From a bacterium (lineage in GTDB: Bacteria; Bdellovibrionota_B; Oligoflexia; Silvanigrellales; Silvanigrellaceae): a DNA stretch of 61,110 nt. The notes under the pieces were generated by a model. The model was not told where the DNA came from, ran no database searches, and saw nothing but the letters and a program-made list of their open reading frames with translations. The DNA is taken from NCBI GenBank assembly GCA_009918675.1, contig RGDM01000016.1, positions 1 to 61,110 of the forward strand, read 5' to 3'. The translations under genes were made by a program, and so were the position numbers. This document shows, piece by piece, positions 36,040-46,543 of the stretch. Each line of letters opens with the position of its first letter. Within the stretch, counting starts at the first letter, position 1.

Positions 36040-39000
36040 ACTGGTAAACTCACAAGCCCAATCCCGGCACTGTTTGCCAGTTTGCACGAACCCTCGATTT
36101 CATATTTCCCCGAGACAAAAAGCGGTTCGCTCAAAAGACGGCTCTTTGTTGTTTCAAGCGCATAAGCAATTTTGAACGATGCCGCATTGCTTGTATCGGC
36201 AGCCACTCGCAGCGAACCCACTTCTGGTTCGTGCGCATTGATAATCTCTGTTGCCGAAAAGACAGCCTTGTCTGCTGGAACCTCGAACGGATCGATGCGC
36301 ACAGCGTAAAATTTTCCAGCTTTCGGCAAGAAGACTGCGCGCTCGTCAGCAGTTGCAGATCCGCTTTGCGCAATCGTTTGACACGTTTTCAGCTCCGCGT
36401 CATTGCACTCGTCCACCGTCAGATCAATATCCAAGCCAGGAACGATAGAGGTTGTGGTGATGGTAACGGTTCCTGCGTCATCCGCATAAACACGCGCCAA
36501 TTGACCCGCCGCCGACGGAATCACCACCGGCCCATCGCTCTTTGCAATTTCGTGCTTGCTGCGTCCAACCAGCGCGTTGAGTTGAATCGAGCTCTTGCTC
36601 GCATCAGGCGCAGCATCGAAGGTGCTCTCTTTGAGCGTCGCAACAAACTCACCTGCAGCAGCATTTGCTGGATTCAAATTCAGCGGTGGAATATCTGCGA
36701 AAGTTGCATAGTCGATATCGAGTTTGTAGCTACTCAACGGAAATTGATAGCGACCAAAGACATGCACATCCCACAACCCTGCCTTTGGGTTGAGTTCGCT
36801 AAATTTTGCCACCCGCCGATTGTTGATTGGTGCGCCCAACGAACTGCAACTTTGCGCCAGAGAAGCTGTTGGGGTGAGGTCTTTGGGGGCTGCTGTATTG
36901 CTGCCGGCAAGCACCATCATGCTCACACCTGAGCACTCTTTCACGCCATCCTCACCCACTGCGGGCACTTCCAAAGCAACCCTCAGCACGCTGACGCCTT
37001 CGGGGATGCGAACGTAATGTCTGTCCACCATAAAGCTCTTGATTTGCCGCTGCTCACTGAACTGCGCCTGCATTGCCAGCGAATGATGTGGGACAGTAAG
37101 ATAAACCGGTATTTCAAAGGATGCGAGAGCATCGCGCTGGCCATTGACAACGCGATACGCGCGAATCATTGCGCCATGATCTCCCGGAGTGAGTTGCGCA
37201 AATGCATCTTTCTTCAAGCAGACGAACAATGAGCTTGCACGCAGCGGAATTAAACTCCCTGCCGCGCCTGGTTCAACCGGAGTTGGAATTGCGCCTGCGC
37301 CAATCAAAGTGAGTCGGCTATTTTCTGGCGTCGATTCATCTTCACACGAAACACTCCATGGCACGCCCACTTTCAACCAAGGTGTCCGCGAACCATAAAA
37401 GATGGTTTCCAGTTCGAACGATTCTGAACTTGTATTCAATTGCCGCAGCAGGTCGCCCACATCGGCGCGCGACAAATTCTTTAAGCCAAGCTCACGGCTG
37501 AGGTTAATTTCAACCAATGAGTCGGCTTCTTTTTCGCTCAGCCAAACACCTTGGCCGAATTTACGCTCGGTTTGCTTTTCACCAACCAAAGAACCGGTAT
37601 CGAAGCTTTGGCTGCCATCATATTTGAGACCGTTGCCCAAGCCGCGCAAAACTCTGACCTGATAACCCAACGCAGCTGGGCGCTCGCCTCCGGCACTCGC
37701 GTCCGAGCTTTTTATCACGACTCCTGTGCTGAGATTCTGCGCAGCCTTCTTCTTTAAAAGCTCCCACGCCTGCGGCAACGAAACCATTCCATAGCCTTGG
37801 TCGATCCAAGAATAGATGCCCTTGCTTGCGACTCCTGTCTTTGGATTGAATGATGAAACCCGGAACGGCCGAGCCGAATCAAGCAAAATGCGACGCAAAG
37901 TAAGAGCATCCGTAGGCATCGGCTGATTCGGATTTTTCTCGTTGTATAAAAGAGCTGCGTCCAAAAGCAGTGCTGCTGCGCCAGATGCGGCAGGCGCTGC
38001 CATCGATGTTCCCCAATATACGTCGGCACCCGCACGATTGCCGCGCGCAGAATTGAGTTGAATAGAACTCAATTGAGTCCCGGGAGCTGAGATATTCGGC
38101 TTAAAGCCGCCTGCAGCCGTTGGCCCTCGCGAACTGAAAAACATAACAAAGTCATCGTCGCCAGCGTCATCGCTTTGCAGCGGACTTCCCCGCCCCAACC
38201 AATTGTACTGCCGAAGAATCATGTTAGGAGTTGCGGTTGCCGCCACGCTCAGTGCGTGTCGTGCGGTCGAAGGGCTGCCCACGGTTTGACGTCCAGGGCC
38301 GGAATTACCTGCGGAGATGACGAACAAAACATCATAAAGCTCGGTTAAACGATTGACGACCGTTTCCTGCACGCCGTAGCCATCATTGTTGAAACTCAAT
38401 CCACCAAGTGACATGTTGATAATCCGAGCACCGTTGCGGGCAAGGTCAATTATGGCTCGAGTTGCATTACAGCCACCATTATTTGCACACACACGGTTAA
38501 CCATCAAAGATGCTTCCGTGGCTACTCCCCGTGCCAATGTTCCTGCTGCATCGTTACTGAGTGTGCGGCGCGAGGCAATAATTCCTGAGACATGACTTCC
38601 ATGATTTCCTGGATCATATCCAACCAACGCAACGCGGGTTAATTTTTCAACAGGACGATTCTCTGATGCTGCGGGAATTTCCAATTCAGTGATCGATACG
38701 CCAATCTTTTCACTCAAAACATCGGTGGTTTTCTTGGATAAATTAAAATCCTCAAGCGCCTGGCTCGCAGAAAAGTTTTTCGTGCCGCTAAAATCTATCC
38801 AAGTCTGCGCTGGTGCCGAATCAGAGCCTGGAACAAAAAAGAAAAAGAAGGAATCATCGGTTTTTCCATTACCATTGATGTCGACTTTTTCTTCTTCACT
38901 CGCAAAAGCCAATTCGCTGATTTCACCCAGCCTGACCTGCGAGTTTTCTTTTTCGAGTTGAGCAAGCAAATCCTTTGGCAGAAGAAACGACTCACCGCTC

Positions 39001-39962
39001 AACGACTTGAAAGGCAGCTCACCCTGCTCAGAAGAAAAGCTAGCCATGTCCCGCGGTGGCAAATAATTTGCGTCGATTTTTACTGCAACCATTCGCTCGG
39101 CCAGCGGCTGATCGGCCGAGGCAACAACGCGGGTCACACGAACCTGGCCGCTTTGCGCGACAAATCCTGCTCCCTCTGACGTGAAGTCTTTCATATAAAC
39201 GATGCGGGATGCGCTACCATTTTCATTCAAAAATGCAGGATGCCCATAGGTTACGCCCGTATCAGTAACACCAACTTGAACGCGACGACCGCTGGGTGCT
39301 GCGCCCAGTTCACTTTGAACTTTGTCAACAAATTGGGAAACGCCCATCCGCTCAATCCCGCTGAAATCTGCGAAGGAGGGATCTGTATTACTGGAGCTGA
39401 TTGTTTCACGTGCAGCCGAGTGGGGACGCAACGTGACCTGCGCCTGCGGAGCAAGCAAAATATCTGCAGGCAGACCCGAGATATCACGCAGCAGCGGATA
39501 GTTGCTGATGGCAACATAGCCAGAAAAATACCCAACCTCTGGTGCAAAAAAGGTGTCTTGCAACTTTACCTGCGCACCAATTTTGTCGACTATCCCGCGC
39601 AGGTATTGATGCATTTGAGCGTATTTTTCAGTTCGCGAAAGTTTCAATAAAGATGCGTTTGCCTGGACGCGCGCAAAACCCGCCTCAGACAACAAACCTT
39701 CCACGGGAATGAGCGCTTGGCCTTGCACATAACGCACAGGAATGTGTCTGTCGGAGCTCAGGTTGAGACGATTCGCACCAGGAGTCAGAGCAGGCAGCTC
39801 TGTGGAGGGCATTTGCGTGCGACCCGGTTGAACTTGTGGTTCAAGGCCTACGACGTTGTCGTTGAGTGCCTCAACATTGGAGCGTTTAAACCATCCGCAA
39901 CCCACGAGGGAGACAATGGCAAGGCTCGAAACTACGGCTTTAAAAATAGGTTTTGCTGGCAT
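36021..39962 (-). CDS. Large subtilisin-family (S8) protease lipoprotein
   Basis: 1313 residues from the ATG at 39962. A lipoprotein signal (lipobox LVGC, about residue 22) comes first. The S8 catalytic domain follows, with Asp in VGVTDTGVTYGHPAF (about 235), His in GNHGSHVSGII (about 455), the oxyanion Asn in ISAGNSGPGR and Ser in GTSMAAPAASGAAALL (about 655). A roughly 200-residue insertion separates Asp and His. The C-terminal 600 residues are beta-rich, with FARxP-type surface domains I cannot name. It should be held at the cell surface or periplasm and degrade proteins. It starts 67 nt downstream of the TPR gene on the same strand. Confidence 0.88.
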   Translation of the reverse strand: MPAKPIFKAVVSSLAIVSLVGCGWFKRSNVEALNDNVVGLEPQVQPGRTQMPSTELPALTPGANRLNLSSDRHIPVRYVQGQALIPVEGLLSEAGFARVQANASLLKLSRTEKYAQMHQYLRGIVDKIGAQVKLQDTFFAPEVGYFSGYVAISNYPLLRDISGLPADILLAPQAQVTLRPHSAARETISSSNTDPSFADFSGIERMGVSQFVDKVQSELGAAPSGRRVQVGVTDTGVTYGHPAFLNENGSASRIVYMKDFTSEGAGFVAQSGQVRVTRVVASADQPLAERMVAVKIDANYLPPRDMASFSSEQGELPFKSLSGESFLLPKDLLAQLEKENSQVRLGEISELAFASEEEKVDINGNGKTDDSFFFFFVPGSDSAPAQTWIDFSGTKNFSASQALEDFNLSKKTTDVLSEKIGVSITELEIPAASENRPVEKLTRVALVGYDPGNHGSHVSGIIASRRTLSNDAAGTLARGVATEASLMVNRVCANNGGCNATRAIIDLARNGARIINMSLGGLSFNNDGYGVQETVVNRLTELYDVLFVISAGNSGPGRQTVGSPSTARHALSVAATATPNMILRQYNWLGRGSPLQSDDAGDDDFVMFFSSRGPTAAGGFKPNISAPGTQLSSIQLNSARGNRAGADVYWGTSMAAPAASGAAALLLDAALLYNEKNPNQPMPTDALTLRRILLDSARPFRVSSFNPKTGVASKGIYSWIDQGYGMVSLPQAWELLKKKAAQNLSTGVVIKSSDASAGGERPAALGYQVRVLRGLGNGLKYDGSQSFDTGSLVGEKQTERKFGQGVWLSEKEADSLVEINLSRELGLKNLSRADVGDLLRQLNTSSESFELETIFYGSRTPWLKVGVPWSVSCEDESTPENSRLTLIGAGAIPTPVEPGAAGSLIPLRASSLFVCLKKDAFAQLTPGDHGAMIRAYRVVNGQRDALASFEIPVYLTVPHHSLAMQAQFSEQRQIKSFMVDRHYVRIPEGVSVLRVALEVPAVGEDGVKECSGVSMMVLAGSNTAAPKDLTPTASLAQSCSSLGAPINNRRVAKFSELNPKAGLWDVHVFGRYQFPLSSYKLDIDYATFADIPPLNLNPANAAAGEFVATLKESTFDAAPDASKSSIQLNALVGRSKHEIAKSDGPVVIPSAAGQLARVYADDAGTVTITTTSIVPGLDIDLTVDECNDAELKTCQTIAQSGSATADERAVFLPKAGKFYAVRIDPFEVPADKAVFSATEIINAHEPEVGSLRVAADTSNAASFKIAYALETTKSRLLSEPLFVSGKYEIEGSCKLANSAGIGLVSLPVHVLSK

Positions 39963-40029
39963 TGAGTCCCCCAACTGGCTTCATGGCCAATTCCTACGGG
40001 GATCTCAGAGTTAAGTCAATCACAAACTT

Positions 40030-43000
40030 TCATCTGGCTGGGGGATTTTCGCTGGAATCTCCACGCATTTGCTGAGCATAGGAGCGAATGCGCTCAGCGG
40101 TTTCGGCATCGGGAGCGCCATTGCTTAACGCTTGTTCTGCCTGAGTGGCAAAACTCTTCGATTCCTGTTGGAGCCGCTCGGAGACCGAATTCAACAGGCC
40201 ACGAATGGCATTGACGTCTTCCGGATTCAAAGTTGGGGGAAGCTCGACCGCGAGCAGGGTCTTGGCAACCTCCTCGGCTAATCGCGCGGTCTCATAATAA
40301 CCCGCAGAACACCATTCGAGCCCAGGAACTTCACAGGAAGCCAAAAACATCGACTTAGTGCGATCATAATCAGCAGCAACTGTTTTCACAGCACGAGCAA
40401 GATCTTTTTGATTTTGAATATTGCGATCACGAATGTCAGGCGCATCCATGTGAGCAATTGTATACTTCGCCTTAGCCTGCAAACGGAAACCCTCTTGCGA
40501 ACCTGGTTTGAGGCTCAACATACGCGCTGAGGTTTTGCGCGCAGCAGGTTCCAGTCCCTGGCGGGTTTGTATTGCGAGAATTTGAGAGCGCAAATAAAGC
40601 TCATCGTCACTTGCAGATACGTACTTCATCATTCGCTCGTACGCTGCAATAGCCTCTGCTGGACGTCCGAATTTGAAATGAATATCTGCAATCTCTCGGG
40701 CAATTTTCAACTTCTCTGCAGGACCGCTGACCTGGCCTAGATAATTTTCAAAATGCGACACAGCATTTGCAAAGCGGCCCAGCGATTTATGCATTTCAGC
40801 AGATCTCAACCAAGCGCTGCGCTTAGCCCCATCTTGCTGATACTTGCGAGCGAAATCTTCGTAGTGTTTAGCAGCTCGCAAAAACTGCGCTATTCCGCGC
40901 GAGAGTTCTGCCGCCTGCCAAGTTGTTTCCTTCACGTAGCCAGAGGATGGATAGCTTTTCAACAGCGCTTCCATCTGCGTCACAGCCGCGTCGGTCTTTT
41001 TTGCTTGAAGAAAATTACGTGCAGCCAAATCAAGCGCTGTTGCGGCGTTTTGATGTCTGGGAAATTCCTGTTGGAATGCAACAAAGCGATTCGCCGCAGC
41101 CTCAAATTGTCCTTGTGCAGAAAGCTGTTGCGCATGCGAATAGACAGCATCCTCAATAATCACACGCAAATTTCTGTGCGCAGGTTTGGCTGGAGTAATT
41201 TTAGACTTCATTGCGAGCCGAGCAATCTTCTCAACGTACCGCCAGTCTTTCTTGCCTTCGGCTCCATCTAACAGGAAGCTCACTGCTTCACCAGAAAAAC
41301 GACTTCGTGAATACTTAACTATAGCATCCTCGAAACGCTGGCGAGCAGGGTTTTCTTGCCCAAGCAAGTAGGTCACATAGGCCGCCTGAAAGACCGACTG
41401 CTCGGCTTCAGTTCCACTTGTTGCCGATGGCATTTTATCAAGCGCCACAACATACGCTTGCGCGATTTGATCATCACCAGAGAGCTTTTTGCCGCGCACA
41501 AACTTCGGCTCGGCCAAAAGGCCTAGCTGTGACTCACGCGCCCGCAATGAAAAGCGCAAAGCGGCCAATAGCACATCCTTACTCTTGGTTTGGCCTGCAA
41601 GTGCATCAGCGCGCGCAGCAACGTCTGACGCGCGACGCGACTTCCAAAGCAACTCAATGGTTTTCAAAGTCCAATCTTCACGCGCGGCATATATTTGGTA
41701 GTTTTGCACAAAAAAGTCATGCAATGAGACGAATCTCGCAACATTCTCGCCATCGAGTTTTGTTTGCGCCTGAGCGAGCGCAAGATTCTGCGTATAAAAA
41801 ATTCGCCCTGGAACAACATTTTGCAGTGTGTCGTTCAGCTTAGCGATCCGCTGCCATTGCGGCTGCCCTGCAATCAAATCCCGTGCAGCAAGATGGATAT
41901 CAAGAATCCTCAGCTCCAGGTACGCACCGAATGAATTCGAATAATCTCCGAGGACCTGAATATCGGAATATATTTTCGTTGCACGCCCTGGCTGCTTTTG
42001 CAGGTTGTTAAGTGCAATCTGCTCAGAATAGTAGCGCGCAACATCAAGGGCGCCCACAGACTGGAGCGTGTTCACGGCCTCGTTATCGACGTTCAATGCA
42101 TCACGCATCACAGAGCTTTGATACAGACGATATAAAACCCGAGATAAAATTGGGCCTGCTTTTCCCTCAATGCGCTTCAGCCGCCCCATGTCTTTGAGCG
42201 ACTCTTGATACAATGCCGAGGCCTGCGCATATTGCTTACGAGCGAATGCATTTTCGGCAGAAAAATAACGGAAAGCCGCGCGCGCTGCAGAATCTCCAGC
42301 ATTCTGCGCAGCGAACTCAAGATTGCCAAACGGGCTCGAGGTGCGACCTGCCTCGTAATCGTTGAGGATAGCAACAAGTGCAACTCGTTGCTGTTCACCG
42401 CTGCGCCCCCCATTGACAAACTTAAGAGCTTCGTCGCGAGCCGTTGGGTCGGACATTTTCAAACGCGAAACGAGCTGTGCCGCTTTCAAAGAAACTGCTT
42501 TTTCGTTTTTTGGAAAACCTCTCAAAAGCCCATCAATAACATTAACCAATTGACTGCGCGTGGACTTCACAAAGTGGTTCAAGTCTGGGTACTTTGCATC
42601 CTGACCACCCACCGCACGCAGATATTCCATGTAAAGACACTGGTCTTCCAATAGGCGAGCGAGCTTCAAACCAACATTAAGAGCCTGTGTCGACTTTGCC
42701 GGTTGGAGTTTGTATTCGGCCTCAACTTGCTTGATTTGAACTGCGCGGGTTGCAGCGGCCTGCGCACTGGTGTTCAGACTTTCGAGGAGTGATGCATCTG
42801 CCCCAACAACATCGAGAAAAACAACCCGACCCGGATTCAGCGGTGGCTTGAACAAAGCTGGAAAAGCCGGACTCCATGGTTCAACCGGAGATGAGACATC
42901 GCTGAGAGTCGATTTCGCTTTTTTGCGCTTGAGTGCTTTTGCAGAAAATGAAACTTCATCACTCGCACCAGCGGCCTGCGACCAAACACTCAAAGTCACG

Positions 43001-43077
43001 CCCGCGAAAGCCAATCCCACAACTGCCCAAACAGTTGCGCAGCGTGTCTTCAATGTTGTCGTTGTGTCGTTCCTCAT
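40030..43077 (-). CDS. Large exported TPR-repeat protein
   Basis: 1015 residues from the ATG at 43077, which has GAGGAG upstream. An open extension to 43344 would overlap the rluD gene and is rejected. A signal peptide (about 8-40, cleavage likely after AGA) is followed by Lys-rich sequence and then many helical hairpins with TPR spacing. Examples are FEAAANRFVAFQQEFPRHQNAATALDLAARN-type segments around residues 730-900, with A/G-8, Y/F-11 and P-32 positions kept. Such solenoids act as scaffolds in periplasmic or envelope complexes. No enzyme domain is seen. It may be co-transcribed with the protease downstream. Confidence 0.8.
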   Translation of the reverse strand: MRNDTTTTLKTRCATVWAVVGLAFAGVTLSVWSQAAGASDEVSFSAKALKRKKAKSTLSDVSSPVEPWSPAFPALFKPPLNPGRVVFLDVVGADASLLESLNTSAQAAATRAVQIKQVEAEYKLQPAKSTQALNVGLKLARLLEDQCLYMEYLRAVGGQDAKYPDLNHFVKSTRSQLVNVIDGLLRGFPKNEKAVSLKAAQLVSRLKMSDPTARDEALKFVNGGRSGEQQRVALVAILNDYEAGRTSSPFGNLEFAAQNAGDSAARAAFRYFSAENAFARKQYAQASALYQESLKDMGRLKRIEGKAGPILSRVLYRLYQSSVMRDALNVDNEAVNTLQSVGALDVARYYSEQIALNNLQKQPGRATKIYSDIQVLGDYSNSFGAYLELRILDIHLAARDLIAGQPQWQRIAKLNDTLQNVVPGRIFYTQNLALAQAQTKLDGENVARFVSLHDFFVQNYQIYAAREDWTLKTIELLWKSRRASDVAARADALAGQTKSKDVLLAALRFSLRARESQLGLLAEPKFVRGKKLSGDDQIAQAYVVALDKMPSATSGTEAEQSVFQAAYVTYLLGQENPARQRFEDAIVKYSRSRFSGEAVSFLLDGAEGKKDWRYVEKIARLAMKSKITPAKPAHRNLRVIIEDAVYSHAQQLSAQGQFEAAANRFVAFQQEFPRHQNAATALDLAARNFLQAKKTDAAVTQMEALLKSYPSSGYVKETTWQAAELSRGIAQFLRAAKHYEDFARKYQQDGAKRSAWLRSAEMHKSLGRFANAVSHFENYLGQVSGPAEKLKIAREIADIHFKFGRPAEAIAAYERMMKYVSASDDELYLRSQILAIQTRQGLEPAARKTSARMLSLKPGSQEGFRLQAKAKYTIAHMDAPDIRDRNIQNQKDLARAVKTVAADYDRTKSMFLASCEVPGLEWCSAGYYETARLAEEVAKTLLAVELPPTLNPEDVNAIRGLLNSVSERLQQESKSFATQAEQALSNGAPDAETAERIRSYAQQMRGDSSENPPAR

Positions 43078-43195
43078 GAACTCCTCACAATCGCTACCCA
43101 GGTCCTCCAGCGGATCCCCCGAGACTCGCACGGGAATCTTTAGCCGAAGCACATCGGGTATCGGCAGAAATCTCTGAATCCTTAGAAAAAAATGG

Positions 43196-44227
43196 CTATT
43201 TTTTTTCGCTGAATTTCTCGAGCGCAAGCGCGAGGCTGATGAAGTCTTGGGGTGGTGGCGTCTCGAATTGCAGACGTTCTCCAGTTCCTGGGTGGGTGAT
43301 TCCAAGAACCGCCGCGTGAAGCATGTGTCGGTGCGCAAGTTCACGTATTAATGCCCATAAGACCTTGTCTTTAGCCGCTGCGGCTCCCCCACCGCCTAAC
43401 CCTTGCGCCGACGGGCCATAAAGGATGTCGCCAAGAAGGCCATGCTTGAGATGCGACATCTGCACCCGGATCTGATGCGTCCGCCCAGTGTACAACTCAC
43501 AGCTCACAAGACTCACCCGCCCCTGCGCATAGACCTTTTCAGTTTGCACACTCATTCGCGCGAATTTTCCTTCGTTTTCGGCAAGCACGGCGTAGCGCAG
43601 GCGGTTTTTCGGATCACGTCCATGCCAGGTTTCAACAATCCGAGGCGAGGCTTGTAGCGTGCCAAAGACGAGGGCTTTATAGCGTCTGAGTTGCGAATGG
43701 TCGGCAAATTGTTTTGATAATTCCGTCAGTGCGCGTTGCGATTTGGCAACAACCATCACTCCGCTGGTATCGCGATCAAGCCTATGCACCAACCCAGCAC
43801 GCAGCGGATCGCCCAAACTTGGAAGAGTATATCCAGTGTGGGCCAAAACGGCATTGACAAGTGTCCCATCAGGCACCCCAGCACCCGGATGAACAACCAA
43901 ACCTGCAGGCTTATTCAAAACCAAGATATCATTGTCTTCAAAGATAATATCGAGAGGAATTTGCTGCGGCTGTGGGAGACTTGGAGGAGGACGCAAGGCA
44001 GCCAAGTCAATCTCAATAACTTCATCCGCACGAAGGGTCCACGACGCACGACGTACCCGGCCATTCACCCAAACAGCCTGCGCATCAATCAATTTCTGAG
44101 CAAAAGAACGGCTCGGAACAAATTCAATCATTCGGTTCAGAACAATATCGAGTCGAACACCGACACAATCTTCAGGAACCTCAAGTGCAAGATGCTCCGC
44201 TCCCTCTCGACGCGAAGTGTCGGTCAC
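43196..44227 (-). CDS. rluD: 23S rRNA pseudouridine synthase RluD-type
   Basis: 343 residues. An N-terminal S4 RNA-binding domain (SRSFAQKLIDAQAVWVNG) is followed by the RluA/RluD catalytic domain. The latter has LNKPAGLVVHPG, the active-site HRLDRDTSGVMVV, and RTHQIRVQMSHLKHGLLGD. RluD makes pseudouridines in 23S rRNA helix 69. A Gly/Ala loop (GLGGGGAAAAKD) inserted after the RTHQIRVQ motif is unusual. It is 18 nt downstream of the HTH-protein gene and probably in its operon. Confidence 0.9.
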   Translation of the reverse strand: MTDTSRREGAEHLALEVPEDCVGVRLDIVLNRMIEFVPSRSFAQKLIDAQAVWVNGRVRRASWTLRADEVIEIDLAALRPPPSLPQPQQIPLDIIFEDNDILVLNKPAGLVVHPGAGVPDGTLVNAVLAHTGYTLPSLGDPLRAGLVHRLDRDTSGVMVVAKSQRALTELSKQFADHSQLRRYKALVFGTLQASPRIVETWHGRDPKNRLRYAVLAENEGKFARMSVQTEKVYAQGRVSLVSCELYTGRTHQIRVQMSHLKHGLLGDILYGPSAQGLGGGGAAAAKDKVLWALIRELAHRHMLHAAVLGITHPGTGERLQFETPPPQDFISLALALEKFSEKK

Positions 44228-44245
44228 TTGAATTTCCTTCCAATC

Positions 44246-45124
44246 TCAGCGGCGGGTTCTTGCTTGGATGCGCAAGCGTGAACGGTAGTTTTCTGTGATG
44301 GCATCAATAATATCCTCGCGTTTGAGATTCAAATAGCGAAGGTATGACACCAAAAATCCGCGAAAGTAAACTGCCGCGGGGAGCTGCTCGTAGCGGTCGG
44401 ACTCAATAGCAAGTAAATATTTGCGCGGAATCTTGGTGCGAACAGACATCTCTTCAACCCCGACCCCCATTTCTTCGCGCAATTTCTTAAGCAAACTTCC
44501 GGTGATCTGTTCAGCTGAATCAATGATATTGTTCATCATCGTCAAAGCTTCAGGCTGCATTGCGCCGCGTGCGCATACATCAACAACATCTTTGTCATTC
44601 TCTCCAACCAGCGTCTTGAGTCGACGCGGAGGCTGATAAGCCGAGGGCTCTCCAGAACGCACGGGTGTCACTGCATCCAAAGGTTCCTGATCACCTAGAA
44701 TTCTTGCAGAGCCGCGCTGACGTGCTGTTGCGCCCGGACGCTGCGGAGTGAACGCACCTTTGAGCTCTGGCAAATCGAGCGCACTCATGGGCGCACTTGG
44801 GGAATTTCCGCTGGCTGAACTATTGCGCTTTAAGTAGAAAACATTTTCGTCGCGATCCAAGTTTGAAATGGACTCGCCACTCAAATGAGGTAGAAGCAAC
44901 GCAGACAAAACTGCGTCTTCCGAATCATTCACATTCAACTGCTCAATTTCGGTGATCAAGGCTCTGTAGGCCCAATCAAGCTCTTCCACATCAAGTTCGC
45001 TCGCCGTGCCACCGCTCAACATACGTTCGCGAGCTTTGCGATAGCTCTGATGCACGTTTTCAAGCGTCAGGTCACCGGACAAACCGATGATATCAGCTGG
45101 TGTATTTGCCACTCGCTCACCCAT
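44246..45124 (-). CDS. Protein with C-terminal RodZ-like helix-turn-helix
   Basis: 292 residues, no signal peptide or membrane helix. The C-terminal 80 residues form an HTH_25/RodZ-N-type domain (LLKKLREEMGVGVEEMSVRT, then LLAIESDRYEQLPAAVYFRG). The N-terminal 60 residues (TLENVHQSYRKARERM and LDWAYRALI) look like a degenerate J-domain helix pair. The middle is Ser/Pro-rich and probably disordered. RodZ itself is membrane-anchored with a different order, so this is not RodZ. It lies 17 nt after the MinD-like ATPase gene, suggesting they work together in positioning or cell polarity. That role is inference. Confidence 0.75.
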   Translation of the reverse strand: MGERVANTPADIIGLSGDLTLENVHQSYRKARERMLSGGTASELDVEELDWAYRALITEIEQLNVNDSEDAVLSALLLPHLSGESISNLDRDENVFYLKRNSSASGNSPSAPMSALDLPELKGAFTPQRPGATARQRGSARILGDQEPLDAVTPVRSGEPSAYQPPRRLKTLVGENDKDVVDVCARGAMQPEALTMMNNIIDSAEQITGSLLKKLREEMGVGVEEMSVRTKIPRKYLLAIESDRYEQLPAAVYFRGFLVSYLRYLNLKREDIIDAITENYRSRLRIQARTRR

Positions 45125-45141
45125 ATGACCGAGAACCCCTT

Positions 45142-46380
45142 TTAACCCATTCCACTGACGTTTGCGTGTTGCGGCGTGACAGGCTCAAAACGAGTTGCCA
45201 AGGTCTTGGCAATTGTCATCAGCCCTTGCGATACAGTTGAATCCGGGAAATCGACGCACACCGGGCGCCGGTTGCGCAACGACTTCCAAACAACGTCATC
45301 AAAAATCGCAGCTCCAAGATATTCGGCTGAAAAGCCAAAGTATCTCTGACTGATTTGGGTGATTGAAGCACCAATCTCTGCATCGGCATTTGTTCTAACC
45401 TGATTCATAACAACACCGAGATGGGTCATCTGAATCAAATTCAAAATCTTCTGGCCAATTTCAGGTTCCTCAGCAGCAAACTTCTGTAATTGTGCGAGCG
45501 GAGGTGTCGCGAAGCGAGGATCTCCCAGGTTCTGTAGAAGCCTATCCGCTGCTTCTTCCTGATGGATCGCCTTCACAATACTTTGAAGTTTTCGATAGAG
45601 CACGCTCTTGAGAAACACATAAGCGTTCTCAATACTGGTCGGTTCAGGCACAACAACAACAATCCCTGCATGGGAGAAAATGAAGAAGTCGAGCGTGTTG
45701 ACGTGAGTTCCTGCACCAAGGTCCAAAATCACATAATCAACATCGAGCCGTTGCAATCTGCTGATCAAGCGAATTTTTTGCGCCGCTTGTGGACGTATCT
45801 GCTGCCAAAACTCTTGGCCACCGCCATACAGAGTTAAACCTGGGACACCACCCGACACAGCGACGTCTTCAAGATTCTCGATGCGTCCGCTCACAAAATC
45901 GAAAAGTCCGACCTTTGGACTTGGAACACCCAAACACGTGTGAAGGTTGGCAGCTCCGAAATCGAGGTCGACCAACGCAACGCGGTAACCTTGCCGGGTC
46001 AATGAAACGGCCATATTTGCTGACAAGAAACTCTTGCCAATGCCGCCCTTTCCTCCACCAACGGAGATAATCCGCGGTCCAACGGTTGAGCGCCCGCCAC
46101 GCTGCGCATTACGCATTCCCTCAGCTGAAGAACTGTCATCGCCCGAGATCGACTCACCACCATATGAGCCAGGGGGTCTGCCGCTGACCAGCCGAGGCGC
46201 ACTCGATTCTCTTTCAGCGCCTGCAAATTCTTGCACGCGGGCAGTCGCAGCAAATTCCGAGCGCGGAACGCTCGTGATTTCGGCAGCGACTCGGTTTGCT
46301 TCGGTAAAATTCTTAACAAACGCCTGCCGTGCATCACGGGTTGGACGCTTGAACATTCCTCTTGAAATTGAAGAAAACAT
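45142..46380 (-). CDS. MinD/FlhG-family P-loop ATPase
   Basis: 412 residues. About 100 poorly conserved N-terminal residues precede a deviant Walker A, GKGGIGKS (110-117, with Lys111 and Lys116). Then come the switch sequences VDLDFGAANLHTCLG and VILDLGAGTH. This is the MinD/ParA group that dimerises on ATP and positions other complexes. The DLDFGAANLH variant and long N-terminus recall FlhG/FleN, but the neighbours are not flagellar. The start at 46380 is uncertain, as an ATG at 46356 is as good. It is the first of three minus-strand genes with the HTH protein and rluD. Confidence 0.85.
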   Translation of the reverse strand: MFSSISRGMFKRPTRDARQAFVKNFTEANRVAAEITSVPRSEFAATARVQEFAGAERESSAPRLVSGRPPGSYGGESISGDDSSSAEGMRNAQRGGRSTVGPRIISVGGGKGGIGKSFLSANMAVSLTRQGYRVALVDLDFGAANLHTCLGVPSPKVGLFDFVSGRIENLEDVAVSGGVPGLTLYGGGQEFWQQIRPQAAQKIRLISRLQRLDVDYVILDLGAGTHVNTLDFFIFSHAGIVVVVPEPTSIENAYVFLKSVLYRKLQSIVKAIHQEEAADRLLQNLGDPRFATPPLAQLQKFAAEEPEIGQKILNLIQMTHLGVVMNQVRTNADAEIGASITQISQRYFGFSAEYLGAAIFDDVVWKSLRNRRPVCVDFPDSTVSQGLMTIAKTLATRFEPVTPQHANVSGMG

Positions 46381-46543
46381 TCCTCAACTCCCCATTCCAT
46401 GGAGAAGACCAATTGAACCAATGAAACTAATCACTCTTTACACTATCAGCGTTCGCCCGAGCCCTCTGCCAGTCTGCCGCTTTTTTGGCTCGGCGCCATT
46501 TTCCCAACAGAGCAAAAACATTTGCAACAAGCGGACGACCCTT

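Noticed and set aside
43078..43344. N-terminal extension of the TPR protein
   Set aside because: It overlaps rluD, has no ribosome site, and would bury the signal peptide that starts at 43077.
46457..46493. CCGAGCC/GGCTCGG inverted repeat as terminator of the TPR lipoprotein gene
   Set aside because: The only T-run is inside the 23-nt loop, with none following the stem on either strand.
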